Source: Cristatella mucedo
Taxonomy: Eukaryota > Bryozoa > Phylactolaemata > Cristatellidae
Direction: 5' to 3'
DNA: 64,000 bases
NCBI GenBank assembly: GCA_009760855.2
Contig: WPIO01000054.1
Location: forward strand, 2,703,501 to 2,767,500
Part shown: piece after piece, positions 34,404-46,578 of the stretch
Layout of the letters: each line of letters opens with the position of its first letter
Position numbering within the stretch: position 1 is the first letter of the stretch
Notes under the pieces: model-generated
The model's database searches: none
What the model saw: only the letters and a program-made list of their open reading frames with translations
What the model was told of the DNA's origin: nothing
Made by a program: the position numbers and the translations under genes

Positions 34404-35322
34404 GTGAATGAAGACAGCAGTAGCTGCGCAGCACTGATTGTGACCACGGAAGCGACTGCAAACGAGAGAAATGTCGCACTGCTAAGCTGTACTGATGTCG
34501 ATAATTCTTCCCTGGCAAGCTCGTTGAGTATCAATAAGTAGCCATTCCCTCACATTCGAGTGAGGGCAGCAAAAAAGCAATGACGTCTTGGGCAGAGGTC
34601 ATCTTTATAGTGTTCGTGCAAGTATCTGAGAAATTTAATGATTGTTTTGGGCACTTGCCATCCTGCTTCCTTAACGTCCCAGTGCTGTTATCGCTGCCTG
34701 CGAAAAGCCGATCTCTAGATTTGCAGTTGGGATAAAAGGGAGCTTTCGCTTCATCAAGATACCTCTAAGAATTTAGCGTGTTGAGAGGAACACTAATGGT
34801 AATAGCTCCTGTAAAGTGATTTCAAGTGTATCTGCAGTTATAACGTTAGTTTTAGTATCCGGCACAGTTCATATTCTTGGCTTATAATAATTTTGTCCAT
34901 TCAATCCTTTTAGTGATTAATTCTTAACGTCGCTGCGTACCTATGTATTAGTATGAATGTCTTACTTTTAACTGCTGAGTTACCAGGCTCGAGCGCTGAA
35001 GCATAACTAAAGCACAAGGATAGAGACAAAGTTCTCGTACAGAAAACAAGTGAATTGTACATTTACGCTTCTTTCAATCAAAATGCACAACAAGGTGATT
35101 GTTTTCTCAACTTCTGCATAATTGTTATTACTTAACGCCTTTATTGGTTTTGTGAGGAAAAGATAGTATAACCCACTTTTTAGTTGTTCATGGAGTGACT
35201 CAGTCGATTGGCCTGTGACCTGAAAGGCTACGGCAAAAACAGAGGCTTGCATTGCTATTTCCAGTGCAACATGCAATCGGCCCCTCTCGACCTTGCTTGT
35301 AATTGTATCAACTCAGTTGCAG

Positions 35323-35352
35323 GCTCCGGAATGACGGGAATTGTATCCCTAA
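35323..35352 (+). pseudogene. gene B: 30-nt microexon
   Basis: Same length, phase and ending as gene A exon 4: after ttgcag it encodes a nine-residue SGMTGIVSL core, then the donor CTAA|GTAAAT. The sequence after the donor (aataatgagaagcattcagc) also resembles 22053-22070. On its own it looks intact. Confidence 0.7.
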
Positions 35353-35575
35353 GTAAATAATGAGAAGCATTCAGCACCACGAGTTCTTAAGCAGTGAAAT
35401 AGTTGTGGTAATAGTAATAAAAAACTAGACGACTTTGGTTGTAAACAACGAACAAGCATCGACTGTAATACAAAATTTCAGTCACGAATTAGTTAGCCCC
35501 TCTGATCTGATAGCGTGACTAGTTTAATCAGAAGAAAGTGCAGCGCCACTCTATCTTTTGCCTCTCTTTCTTCAG

Positions 35576-35755
35576 GCAAGCCTGAATGAAAGTCGACGTC
35601 TTCGATGGACCCACCCTCACGTGTTGCCGACCGCATTGCATAGTCGTTTGACGGCAACAGCTATGCTCACGCTTGGAATGTTTCATTCCACTGAATTGCT
35701 GTCGATCTGGAAGGGCAGCACAAAGTCTCAACGATCGCCTTGACGACTCGACGTG
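35576..35755 (+). pseudogene. gene B: FTP domain exon with three stops
   Basis: After the acceptor ctctctttcttcag the frame begins KPE, then TGA. It continues in one frame through SFDGNSYAHAW (compare [11 protein letters not shown]) and IAVDLEGQHKVSTIALTT (compare [18 protein letters not shown]). In-frame TGA, TAG and TGA codons occur, with no frameshift. Sequence after the exon (tgggtgatagccatgg) matches gene A's intron start. This is the clearest evidence for a dead paralogue. Confidence 0.85.
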
Positions 35756-35957
35756 GAGCGTCCTGTGGGTGATAGCCATGGCAAGAGTGAGGTGCAGCTT
35801 TGCTGCTCTGGACAGATATTCGGTAAATGCAATGAATCGGTGTGTGTGTCTCCCAATGGCCGATAACAGGGCCAAGAGGCAGCGGAGCGTGAGCCCTTGC
35901 CACAGGCTTTTCGTAGGCCCGGTCACTCAGAGCCGTGTGGGTGTGGAGTCCCGTGCT

Positions 35958-36680
35958 GCTAATAATAATAATAACAATAATTCACTTGATAAAGTGCCCT
36001 CAGAGAACTTAATCACTCTCTAGGCGCTTTACATTTGCTGTAAAGTGAAATGCAATTGAATGGTAAGTAAAATCATGCTTGTAAAACAAACGAAATGAAC
36101 AATACGGTTAGGGGTGACATGCACAGCATCAGCATGCAAATGTGGTTAGTGGCAGCATGCACAGTGTCAGCGCTCCTAAGCACATCATGGACGAATCACA
36201 GGGACCCACTTAATGCTGTCCTAAATAGATGTGTTTTTAGGTTCCTTTTAAATGGGGTCAGGTCAGGGGATGTTCTGTTCATTTAGAAATGTTATGAAGC
36301 TGAACATAGGCAGATCTGACCGTGGAGCTGATTTGGTCGTCTAACGAGAGGTCGCTTTGGAATATGACACCTATATTTCGATCTGATTCGACACGAGAAA
36401 TGCTGGCAGAGCCAATTTTGAGAGTAAGCCTTTCCAATTTCTGAATCACACTGGGTTTGCCCATAACTAGTAAGTTAGTTTTATCATCGTTAAGTTTTTG
36501 AAAATTTGCTGCCATCCATGTGTGGATGTCATCACTGCATGCAGCTAGTGAGTTTGGAGAATTTGAGGTGCTCTAAGGCTGGGAGGGATCAAAGCAAAGG
36601 TAAAACTGAGTGTCATCCGCATTGATGTGAAAGCCTAGATTGTTCTTGGCAATCACATCAGCAAGAGGTTAGGTTTTGAT
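35958..36680 (-). mobile_element. LINE with internal deletion
   Basis: Minus strand: a GFHINADDTQFYL box (YADD read as NADD) near 36600-36640, then KLNDDKTNLLVMGKPSVIQK and SLDDQISSTVRSAYVQL (36279-36515). It then jumps to the far C-terminal part and the 3' tail ending at the ATT run (35960-35983). The middle C-terminal segment present at 40500-40900 is missing. The insertion lies in the intron of pseudogene B. Confidence 0.85.
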
Positions 36681-37760
36681 TGCTAGGTGGTATTAGCCTT
36701 CGAATCGAAACCTTACGACAAATATGAGTTCAAGCAATGTTCGGAAATTTGACTGAACGTGAAATCAAATAACGCCGGCAACTCCAAATTAACACTTCCA
36801 TCATCAACTAGGTACTAACAGCACGGAGACGAGTTGCTAGGCTCTATGGAACACTGCAGGGACAGCTTGGCCACTTTGTTTTTGAGTATACTGCTGCCTT
36901 GGCTATCATGCCCTACCCAGCTTAGCTGTGCGATGAAAGTGTGGATGCAATTTATTCTGCTAGGACTGAGCGTTTCGGCTTTTGGAATCGTGTACAAATG
37001 TGGGTTCTTCAAATTCTAGATGGAGATAGAAGCCGTCTGTTGCCGGGTCAAGTCAAATTTACATTATGGTTATTGATGGTCGCCCTGAAATACCAGGCTT
37101 TCAGAATAAAGCATTACAGGTCACTTGGGCACTCAGATATCTCACGACTGCATCGACACTCGAGATGCAGAAAACAAAAGCTATTTTATAGCATACAACG
37201 TCACCTGCACGACTCTAGAGACCGGGAATGGCTGTAACGCCAATACGTGAACCCGACTCCTGTCGGAACGCCGTTTCGGGAGCCCCTCTCTCAGACGGAA
37301 GCCGCAAGAGCACAAAGGCTAATGCACTTCCGGGCTAGGGGCAAGCCGTAATTCTTCCTAGATAGAGGAAAGGATGCCGGAAAGAAAAACGGCCGAAAGA
37401 CGGATGCAGGTAAGCGGCGATGGCCAGACCTCTATTCCTGCGTAATATTTCCGAGAAGATCCTGGTAGCAATTGTGACGGTCGTCAGAGTTTTCTCATAC
37501 AATCGTTGCAAGCTCGAACACAGCGGATCAAGACAATACGAGAGGTTGTGTGGAGACAACTCTAGACAATCCACATTGATGAATCCCAGATCGCTAGTCA
37601 TCTAGATCATTCGCTCAGCATAGTCGTTACTCTGTGAAAAGCTTGAACTCAGAATTGAGTCCTATAGATCCCGGTGCTTGCATTCTCTGCCGCCCTCCTT
37701 CTGGTCGCATAGGTGCACCATACTTGGGCCTACTCGGAAGAGAGATCGATTACTTCACGA
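36681..37760. other. pseudogene B intron, unassigned
   Basis: Short frames on both strands without domains. The end (gagatcgattacttcacg) corresponds to gene A intron 5 near 26402. Confidence 0.4.
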
Positions 37761-37764
37761 AATC

Positions 37765-38125
37765 ATACTATTACTAATAAGAATACACTTGGTTAAGCAC
37801 CCCCAGAGAGCTTAATCTCATTCTAGGCACTTCAAATTTACTGCCTGGGAAACACAATCGAATGGTGAGTGGTTTCATGCTAGATAAATAAAATGAATAA
37901 CACGGTTAGTGATGGCATGCACAGGGTCAGCATGCAATTGTGGGTGGAGGTCGCATGCATGGTGTCTGCACGGGTCAGCTCATAAAGAACGAATCGCAGG
38001 GACCCACTAAATTCTGTCATAAGTAGGTGCGTTTTTGAGCTCCTTTTAAATGCTATTAAGTCAGGGGATGTCGTGACACACGTCGGAAGTGAGTTCCTGG
38101 CTTTGAGAGCACACGAACTTGAAAT
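37765..38125 (-). mobile_element. LINE 3' end inserted in pseudogene B
   Basis: Minus-strand tail (attactaataag, gcacccccagagagcttaatc, cattctaggcactt) and 3' untranslated block, with a short C-terminal remnant up to about 38115. The flanks, gatcgattacttcacg and aaacccgtcgaacgt, are adjacent in gene A at 26403-26455, so this element arrived after the A/B duplication. Confidence 0.8.
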
Positions 38126-38884
38126 TTCGTCTAACTCAGATAAAACCCGTCGAACGTTTGTCTGGGCGCCGTCGAAAATGAACAGTCTCCTAATTTTAAG
38201 TCAGGTTGACTCTACTTAAGGCACGTCAGCCTGTCCTATAGCATCACAGTGTGTCGCATCGCTTAGTGACTATGTAAATATTCAGCAGCCGAGGCGAGCT
38301 GTCACGTCGTCGTTTTAACCGTTCCAGCCACCAAAAAACAAAAAGATGGAGTCCTCGGCACAATACGCGACCTGCGATATCTGCCACACTGTAAATCTAA
38401 AAGCCGTGATATCGCCATGGCCGATTCAATTAGGTCTGTGGAAGTGTATCACGGTAACTCGACGATTAACATACTAGAGGCTGTTTTACGACCGTTGGTT
38501 TATTCACCTAATTTCCTGTTTACATTCTTAACATCAGCGTTTTTAGACCGGCGATTTTCCTGTGGGAATTAAAGGATAGGTATCATGCTATGCTATTGTC
38601 TGTATTCTGTCATGACTGATGCCTTTCTAGCGAGATTAGAATTTCGGATTGCACGGATCTGATCATGGGAAAAGCTGTTCCTAACGAGATGCAGTCTTTC
38701 TATTGAGAAATAGGCTTTCTATTCAAACGTCTGCAACAAAAAATCTATCGGCCCAGACTAACTTTTCGCTGTGAGATGACGGCTGGGAGAATTCTTCACA
38801 GTAGCAGCAACTTCGGCCACTCAACTAGGCGGGACGCCACCCTTGGTGCAATCGTACAGAGAGAACAGCCTACCACTTCAGCTG
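38126..38884. other. pseudogene B intron, 3' part
   Basis: Beyond the first 50 bases, which match gene A intron 5, no feature was recognised. Confidence 0.4.
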
Positions 38885-38990
38885 CTAGGCATCGGTGTCG
38901 AGCCATCAGTGCTCTCGCTTCAACTATGGCCTCACTGCCGAGGCATAAGTGCTTCCGATTACTTGTAGGCTTGTGGGTTTTCACGAAACA
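38885..38990 (+). pseudogene. gene B: possible FTP second-half remnant
   Basis: aggcatcggtgtcgagcc followed by gctctcgcttcaact matches gggcatcggctcgagcc and gctctcacttcaacg of gene A exon 6, with about 30 bases missing between. It lies about 750 bases after the intron match at 38145, near the 880-base spacing in gene A. Most of the domain is not recognisable. Confidence 0.45.
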
Positions 38991-39195
38991 AAGCTCTTGC
39001 TACCATGTTCAGTTACCTAGCATATGCGACCTTGTAGCAGTAATGATGCAAGATTGCCGACCAAGCTACCATTCGAACGAATTTATTAACCACTCTTTAT
39101 GAATTGATTATGACTTAAAATTTTAGCATGTGTCACATGCATTGCTAATAGCTGTTTTTAGAATTACGTGTTTTAATTCCAACACTTATTTCTAA
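38991..39195. other. unassigned AT-rich sequence
   Basis: Nothing recognised between the gene B remnant and the SINE. Confidence 0.4.
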
Positions 39196-39199
39196 AATG

Positions 39200-39370
39200 A
39201 TGAGGTGCGATAGCAAACTAGATGAACAGGTCACTTTTAATGACCTCGGTCCCAAGGCTGTTGGTTTGAATCTTGATGTGGGCGTTTCTTTATTGCCACT
39301 GCAAGCAGTAAGGATAGCTGTTAAGGCTCTTTTATCGCTGTACAAATGAGGATTTTAATTTAGCTATTGC
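39200..39370 (+). mobile_element. tRNA-derived SINE, family S1, diverged
   Basis: Matches the copies at 17891 and 44801 in order: gatgaggtgcgatagc head, gacctcggtcccaagg, a degraded B box ggtttgaatct near 39266, then attgccactgcaagcagt and gctgttaaggctctttt. Older than the other two copies by its divergence. Confidence 0.7.
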
Positions 39371-39915
39371 CTACATAGTGACCGTCAATATTGGAACAAT
39401 GATTTACTCTCACGAGTACGCGGTTATAGATTAGCTTCAAACTCTTCAATCCCAAAAATTAATTCAGGAGTTCCACATCTTGAACGGCAAACCACAAAAT
39501 TAAATTCTAAAAACTTAAACTAGTAAAATGGGATTGATAAAGCTGAAACTTTTTGCAGAGATTCTAGTACAGAAGAAGAGGTTGGATACTATAATTTATT
39601 CTTTAGGCATGGTATTATTCAGGCGATCTGATGAGTTGACACTAAATGAATCAGGTAGTAGAATCGAACGTTTTAGCTGAAAGATCCTAGCCATTCCATG
39701 TATAGTCCTCCTGTCAAAAGCTGCACAGTTCATTTTAGAAAATAGAAGTAAGAAGCCACAGAGCTGGCTGGGAAAAATAAATTTGTGTAGTGTGAGAAGT
39801 ATAGACACTCGTACCAGTACGAATAAGCTATAAATGTTCTGGCGGCTTCGATCCGACTTCTCATCGTCCTATTTCTTATATTACTTTAAAGGTATCATGG
39901 CTACTAATTACAGGG
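39371..39915. other. unassigned sequence
   Basis: No gene or repeat identified; a minus-strand frame (39596-39808) has no recognisable features. Confidence 0.35.
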
Positions 39916-39919
39916 GTGA

Positions 39920-40260
39920 CATAACTGATAAGCACTGCCGGCAGGTCGTCCGTGGCACTGACTCAAGTATTTACTCGTCGTATGAGGATGGAGCCCAGTC
40001 AACGATCAAGCTACTAGCAGAAGATTTGCTATTCGCTTGTCTCTGCACAGAAATCTTGCCCAGCTACAGATGTTGTAGCAAACTTGAATGAATCAGTTAG
40101 AAACGTAATTCACTTTTGAATATTTATAGAACGTAAGTATACGAACGTGAAGGTGGCTGGGAAAACAATTTCAGCTAGTTCTCACTTTTATAGCTATGGC
40201 TATGAAAAACAGAAAAACATAGTCCTAGAGCTTGAGAGCTTGGGAGCGTGGGGCCGTCTA
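39920..40260 (+). repeat. U repeat, degenerate 5' part
   Basis: Contains ataagcactgccggcaggtcgtcc, then actcaagtat, then ctcacttttatagctatggc, in the same order and spacing as the 5' half of the U units (for example 3786-4060). The rest of the unit is missing. Confidence 0.55.
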
Positions 40261-40489
40261 TTCAGTTAAGTCATTTTTCTGCATTAAAATTGTCCATTTC
40301 CGCAATTGCATGCTGAATCACGCTCGTGCATTTTTCATTCTGCAGATGGTAATCGCTAGAGGCCCCACTACCCAGCCACAGTTAGTGTATTCCTGTTTTC
40401 TTTAGGGCGCTGGCATAAACAGGAACCAAGTGTTCTTAGGCTAACTTAAAACTAGGCATGCCACCGACCCCGTGGGGATTCATTTATTT

Positions 40490-41194
40490 GCAGGTTGCTG
40501 CAAGGCAATCGTGACATCTCGTCTCGACTTCTGCAACTCACTGCTTACTGGCCTCCCAGCATGTGCGATCAGGTGATTGCAGCTGGTGCAAAACTCCCCA
40601 GCTAGGCTTGTCTGTCGTGAGCCTCGCAGTTGCCACATTACTCCACTTCTAGCTGACCTGCACTGGCTACCAGTCAAGCAACGGATTGACTGCAAGGTTT
40701 TGTCGCTCACTTTATGTTCCTTCATTCTATGGCTCCAACCTATCTCTCCGACATACTCCGCCATCAGGCCAGCATCGTACCACCCGCTTTTCGGAATCCA
40801 ACAGTCTAGAAATACCTCGTACAAACCTCAAATCCTTTGCAGACCGTGCATTTAGTTCGTATGCTCCCAAAGCCTGGAATTCCCTCCCGACCTGCGTCAG
40901 AACATCCCCTGACCTGACCACATTTAAAAGGATCTTAAAAACACACCTATTTAGGACAGCATTTACTGGGTCCCTGTGATTCGTCCTTCACGTGCTTAGG
41001 CGTGCTGACACTGTGCATGCTGCCACTAACCACATTTGCATGCTGACCCTGTGCATGTCACCCCTAACCATATTATTCATTTCGTTTGTTTTTCAAGCAT
41101 GATTTTACTTACCATTCAATTGCATTTCACTTTGCAGCAAGTTTAAAGCGCCTAGAAAGAGATTGAGTTCTCTGGGGGCGCTTTAGCAAGTACG

Positions 41195-41226
<32 letters not shown>
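40490..41226 (+). mobile_element. CR1/L2-type LINE 3' end, youngest copy
   Basis: Starts in the RT C-terminal part (SRLDFCNSLLTGLPACAIR), continues [55 protein letters not shown] and TSPDLTTFKRILKTHLF. It then passes through a short untranslated region to the hairpin (aaagcgcctagaaagagatt / ttctctgggggcgcttta) and an ATT array (41189-41226). One frameshift separates the two ORFs 40577-40855 and 40686-40979. Flanking DNA is the duplicated block also found uninterrupted near 45580 and 62240, which fixes both ends of the insertion. Confidence 0.9.
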
Positions 41227-41549
41227 TATAGATATTCAATCATCTAATATGGCGATGTATGTCATCCACTGTAACTTAATGAACCAACTATTTTCTTGTC
41301 AAATTCTAAAAATTTCCTCGAGGTTTCAGTGTGAAGTCGTATATGATGTATCAGATATTCACGGGACTTGATAATCGCCTACCAAGTCAGCAGTAGTTTA
41401 GGGTACTATAGGCGACTGGCGGAAACTAAAGTGACATAGGCCTTCGATTAGGACCTATCGCTGCCGCTCGTGGGTGCTTTTTCTGTGGTGTGTGCCGCAT
41501 CGGATGGAGCTCCAATTTCGTGCTCAATAAAGGAACTCGATGAGCTGCT
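41227..41549. repeat. duplicated block, remnant
   Basis: gcgatgtatgtcatccactg corresponds to gcgatgtaaatcatcca at 62267-62283 and the similar string near 45620. ggcgactggcggaaact (41410) corresponds to ggcggctggcggaaact at 63093. This is a worn copy of the promoter-side block of gene C without a following gene. Confidence 0.55.
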
Positions 41550-43030
41550 TATCTAGTTCCAAACGACTGCCTTGTATTTGATAGCATCACTTAGGATTAC
41601 GCCTGTGATTCCCAGAGACAAATTTTCAATGCTGCTTGCACGCTTGCTGAGTATTCGAATGACGACACAAATGAATGGGTGATTTTCTGGTTCTTTAAAT
41701 AGCCTCAGTCTGATAATCCAGGTATGCGAGACGTAGCTTAACTTTTGTAACACTTGCCTCCAGCCGGATTAATTTAAAAATGACCGGAGGAGGCTAAGCA
41801 TACCTTGATGCCACTCCAGCTGTGAGTGATGGTAGAGACCTTGATTCCCAATGCAGGAAGAGAGAACCTGACTTCCGAATCCGTAGCTTAATCGTATACC
41901 TGATTCAAAGCCGCTTTGAATTTGCCATCTACAGATTTCAGACTGTATACGATGCTGAAGCGTTGCATTTGAATCACTCACCATAATGCTTGTGACCTTG
42001 ACAGGTGCACACCACCCACTGGCACAAAAGTCGTAGTTTAACGTTTGGCGATGCGTGAATAGCATCTCAGGAGTAGAGATGCAGCATTTTAGTCGATGCT
42101 CTGTCCAAGGTGTGGATTTCAATTGCAGATGCGAGATCTATTTACTGAGAAAATGAGTTGTATTGCTACAGATTGAAAGGAAAACTAAAGCCACTTGGAT
42201 AATCAATAAGTGCAGACACTCATAGCAAAGTTTACCTGTGGTTTAATCGATTGGAATGATTGAGTGTTTTGAAAGCTGAACTTATTTAAACGCTTCTTAT
42301 GGAAAATATTTGCTTTTCTCATATTCCTAATGACTTTAATTCCTGGCCTTACTCAACTATGCTTCTCGCGTTGCACGAGTTTTGTAGCGGCTGTCTAAAC
42401 GTTCTAAATGAAATTCTAATTCCTAGCATCTTCAAAGTCATTGTGGTTTTGTCGTGATTGAAGGTGGAAATACATTGCATCTTTAATCTTGGCACGAAGT
42501 CTTTTGAATGACCTCTCAACTGATTTGGATGTTATCTTGTTATTAGAATTTTTTTAATTAGAAAAAGCCGTTCCTAACATATTAAAAGCTGATATTTTCT
42601 ATTGAAAATATCTATAGAAAAATGTCTACTCATTTGCCTGGAGATAGCTGCACAACTCAAATGTTCATCACTACGTTTCTGAAAGAAATACGATTAAGCA
42701 GCTGAGCTGCTAAACAAGTTTCTGCCATCTCGCACTCTTAGTCATTACAGGACGGCAAAGTGGGTGCTCTATCCTTAGGCTTATGAACCGTTGCCGAAGC
42801 GCTTACTCCACAGATTCTTTATTGTAGAATTCATTTCCACAAATTTTCTCAGCGACATACACTCACCTGCAGCCAATTCGTAGCGTATCCTGTCCAGCCT
42901 ATAGGAGCTACTCATGAAATCTACCGTTCCCACTACCTCTACTGCTGCTCTTCTTGACAGAGCTCAAAAGCTGATCACTTTCTATGCCTGACATTAAGCC
43001 TTAGAAGCTAAAGAATGCATACCAAAAGCC
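41550..43030 (+). repeat. U repeat, truncated at 5' side
   Basis: Begins in the cgactgccttgtatttgata region (homologous to 4305 and 8762) and follows the unit to the ggcttatgaaccg / cttactccacag block (42780-42820). The minus-strand frame 41769-42122 (117 codons) is the longest kept in any copy. Its homologues in copies 3, 5 and others carry stops. No leader or 5' body is present. Confidence 0.75.
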
Positions 43031-45830
43031 ACTCACGCTTTGAGTGCGCCATAGAAAACTCTCCTGCGTCACACCCTCACAGCAGTTGTGGCTACGTGGC
43101 GTTTAAGGCCGGGATACATGACACTGGGTTAACCTTAATGGCGTTACGCCATCAGGATTATGGAGCTTAACACTGTAACCACTCTGTCTCCGCGCATTAC
43201 AAATCCAGTGAAAGCAAATAATTTTAGATGCATCACCTCGCGTAATTTTCATGTCAGGGAATAGAGGGAAAAGTTATAAATATAAAGAGCAGTATGCTAA
43301 GATCATACTCAACTTGTAAAGTAGCACTCGATCCACGCTATCGTAATGTAACTGTTCCATGGAAAACAATAACTGTAAATATAAAATGATTTAACAGCCT
43401 CATTTACATCATAAATATTAAGGGTTTAAATTACTAAGTATCTGCTTGCAGTTACTATTAAAGAATTGCCAACAAAAGCTATCGTACTAACGACAGCGGT
43501 TGCGAACAGTGAGTACCTTTCCTCTTGGGCCTACGGTTTCGCAGTAATAACTTCCTCTTGCAAAAATCGATGCATAATAAAAATTTCATTATGAATACAT
43601 AGCTCTGTTAAGCATTAAAGCTTTGGCTCCTTCCTTCCTTACCACTACCTCCAATTTAGCGATCGAATCTTTCCGTAATCAAAGCAACGAGGAAGGGGCT
43701 CGTCTTTGGTGAAACGAGTTCCCCTAGGGAGGGCGAATGCAGCTTATGAATGACCCGAGTGGTTCCTCGCTTGATCAGAAACCAGAGTTGATGAGACAAG
43801 GGGCACGAAAAGTACGAGATGACGCAAACTTGCTCAATCGGCAAGCTGGAATGCAGCAGACACTGCGTCAGAACGTTTGAATCCCAATATAAAGTTCGGC
43901 TACTCGAGAAGAAAGGTACTCTGACGCCGCTCGCGAGCTTCGCGGATTAAAGGTTAAAATCGAGCTGTCGTCAAATGATCTGCCCTTCGGTGACTCCCAA
44001 AGCCAAACAGAATAAGTGGGTGTTACGCCAGAGATTAGTTTAAGGTCACTTAGAAAGCGTAAAAGGCTTTTGGTATTGCAGCGGCTTACAATGCATAGTA
44101 AGCTTAGCTGCTGAGAGACACAGTAGTCTTGCTGATTCCGTGAGCTTCCCCGGTTCGGTAAATTTGCAATTCTGGCGGCACATGAAGCTCAGCCGATGAG
44201 ATTGCCAGCTCATGCGCAAGTTATCTGCCACCATCGGGGTAATCGGCCGGTTCCTGAGTCGACGAGTCAGTCTCCGTGAGCCCTTCACACGAGGTGTCCT
44301 GTCATGTTTAGGCTCGGTTAAATGAACACGTTTTTTTCACGGTTGGTTCAGCTGAGTTTGCACCACCGCCGAGCATGCCTCGAATCCAGGTCCCACTTTT
44401 CAAAAGCAACTTATCATTAAATGAGAAAAACTTCCAGCTTTTCCATTCCGGCTAACTTCCGGCAATGGTACATCGCCCAAATTGGCGGTGTTTAGACAAA
44501 AATGTGACGGGCCAAACCATTTCACAAAAGGCGTGAAGTCGCACCTAGATTTCTGCCATTTCCTTCACTCGGAAATTCCTATTAGCAAAGTGATCAAGTA
44601 GTTCCGGCCTGTACCCTTGATTTTTGACTGCTGTGCAAAACTCGGCTGCTCGTGTGGTCTTATCGCGAAAGGTTATACAATAGAACGCCGCCAGGCTTCC
44701 AAAAGAGCTTCATTATTTTCCTAACCCACGCCGAATCATATCGACAATTTTTATTCTATTTTCTTTGATGCTTTACTTTTATCGTGCTACTTATCCGACC
44801 TTGGTGAGCCGTATTGGCTCACTGGGTAAGGCGGTTGCTTTTCAAGACCTCTGCCCCGAGGTCGTGGGTTCGAATCCTGCGGTTTTTTATCGCCAATTCA
44901 AGCGGTGGTGATAGCCGTAAAGGCTCTTCTGCCGAAATACAAAAAGAGGCTGTTAAATCAGATAGCATTATTATTTTTCTTCCTTTCTCACCCTCTGTCA
45001 TGTCCTAACGTGTCACCACTCGTCAGCATCTGGTTGTCTCGCCGTCAGTCACCAAATGGAGATCTGGATACGATTTTAGGCATTGTGCTCGTTACTACTA
45101 ACCAATCAATCTAGCTTCCATTACCGAAAACTTAAGTCCTTAGACAGAGTTTCTTATCTCTGAAGACGGTATGAAAATATATTATTCTTGATACTATTCA
45201 GTTTTGGGGATCAATCCCTCTGCTCAGAAGTACCATTTGTCCAGAGCAAGCTTTCGAAAAAGGGTGCTACTTGTAATGATTTGGCATCTCCTAAATATAC
45301 CAGCTGGAGGCGCGTCTCTTTCGGTAAGCTGTTTTGCTGATGTACTCGTTGCTGCGATCTTATTCTGTCACGCTCCAAATTAATTTCCATCCCTGCAAGT
45401 GCACGAATCAGGGCGCGGTACGATCTAAACTATTAATGACATGTCATGACTCCACGGCGACCTTGGGCACATTTATGTTGTTTTTAGCACGCTAGCATAA
45501 GCACAATCGTCATTTTTTGAGCTAACTTGAAACTAAACACGCTTCTGACCCCGTTGGCATTGATTCATATGCGGGTTGCTGCAAAGCACTCAAATAAAGA
45601 TTACATTATCCTAGATTGCGATGTAAATCATCTATTCCAGCGTCTGGCATCCTATCAAGGAATTTACCAAGAAGTTGGGCGCGGTTACGCATGGAACGAT
45701 TTCACTGGAATTGACCGCCATTTATCAGCGCTTGCATGCCTATCTGTCTAGAATTCAACATTGAACGAGTAAACGCAGAGGAAGTGCAGGTTATTTACGC
45801 ACATGAGAGTTTGGTTTTCATTGGGATCAA
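43031..45830 (+). repeat. segmental block H, copy 1
   Basis: Colinear with 60050-62340: aactctcctgcgtcacac, block F, ggctcggttaaatgaacac (44311), ctaacttccggcaatgg (44453), gggccaaaccatttc (44509), cattgtgctcgttactac (45079), a cagtcctt/ctagacag segment, ccagctggaggcgcgtctct (45299) and cgctagcataagcac (45489). It contains no gene that I can support. The 5' part also matches 5870-6600, and 44310-44470 matches 13147-13310 upstream of gene A. Confidence 0.8.
44801..44977 (+). mobile_element. tRNA-derived SINE, family S1
   Basis: A-box region attggctcactgggtaagg, B box ggttcgaatcc at 44867-44877, SINE body (attcaagcggt, gccgtaaaggctctt, aaaaagaggctgttaaatcag) and a short T/A-rich end. The sister block at 61520-61570 has continuous sequence at this point, so the insertion post-dates the block duplication. 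Confidence 0.85.
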
Positions 45831-46110
45831 CAGGTATTGCTGAGGCTGGTGTTTGGAATCTAATCATTTACTTATATTTACTTATACTTCAAATGGATCT
45901 TGAATCCTATAGAGATCTCGCCAGGCGTTTTTTCCACACAAAGCCTAGAACTCACTTCCGAAGGCGTCAGGACATTATCTGACTTTAAGTCATGCAGAAG
46001 AATCTAAAACGCAATTAGCTATTATGGCATGTAGTATACAAAGGTGCTTGGTTCTCGTGCGCTTATATGTGCTGACACTGCAATAATGCCGATGACCATA
46101 TTTTATCTTG
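45831..46110 (+). pseudogene. LINE C-terminal remnant
   Basis: gtttggaatctaatcattta, then gatctcgccaggcg, then aaagcctagaactcacttcc matches the LINE remnant at 9950-10050. The tail hairpin is reduced. It precedes the leader of a U repeat, as at 7130 and 9805. Confidence 0.6.
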
Positions 46111-46129
46111 CATCCTTTGCAGCAAATGT

Positions 46130-46458
46130 AAAGAGATTGATTTCACTGGAAGCGCTATAATTAAGGTATTTTATTTATGTCTTCACGAGTCTCTGCCTGT
46201 AACTGCCACAAGCCACAGAGAACAGGTGGGCGTGACTAAAGATTGTCCATAGATTGTTTTTTATAACATTCGAAGCCCACACGCTTTCGGTTGGATGGTC
46301 TCATCAAACTGGTACAAGTAAAAGTAACAGCTACAGCCCTCCCTAGTTTTTCGTGAAGCATCAATTCAAGCAATGATAAGTGAATTTCCGAGTAATATGA
46401 CTCTTAAATATACATCAAATACTTTCGGAGTTAAAACATCGAAAACCATCTTCAAACC

Positions 46459-46507
<49 letters not shown>

Positions 46508-46524
46508 TACATATATACACATAT

Positions 46525-46578
<54 letters not shown>

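Noticed and set aside
41769..42122. 117-codon minus-strand frame recurring in U repeats as a possible gene
   Set aside because: Homologous stretches in other copies carry stops and frameshifts, a TAA is shared at the upstream edge of neighbouring frames, and no domain is recognisable. Similarity reflects repeat identity.
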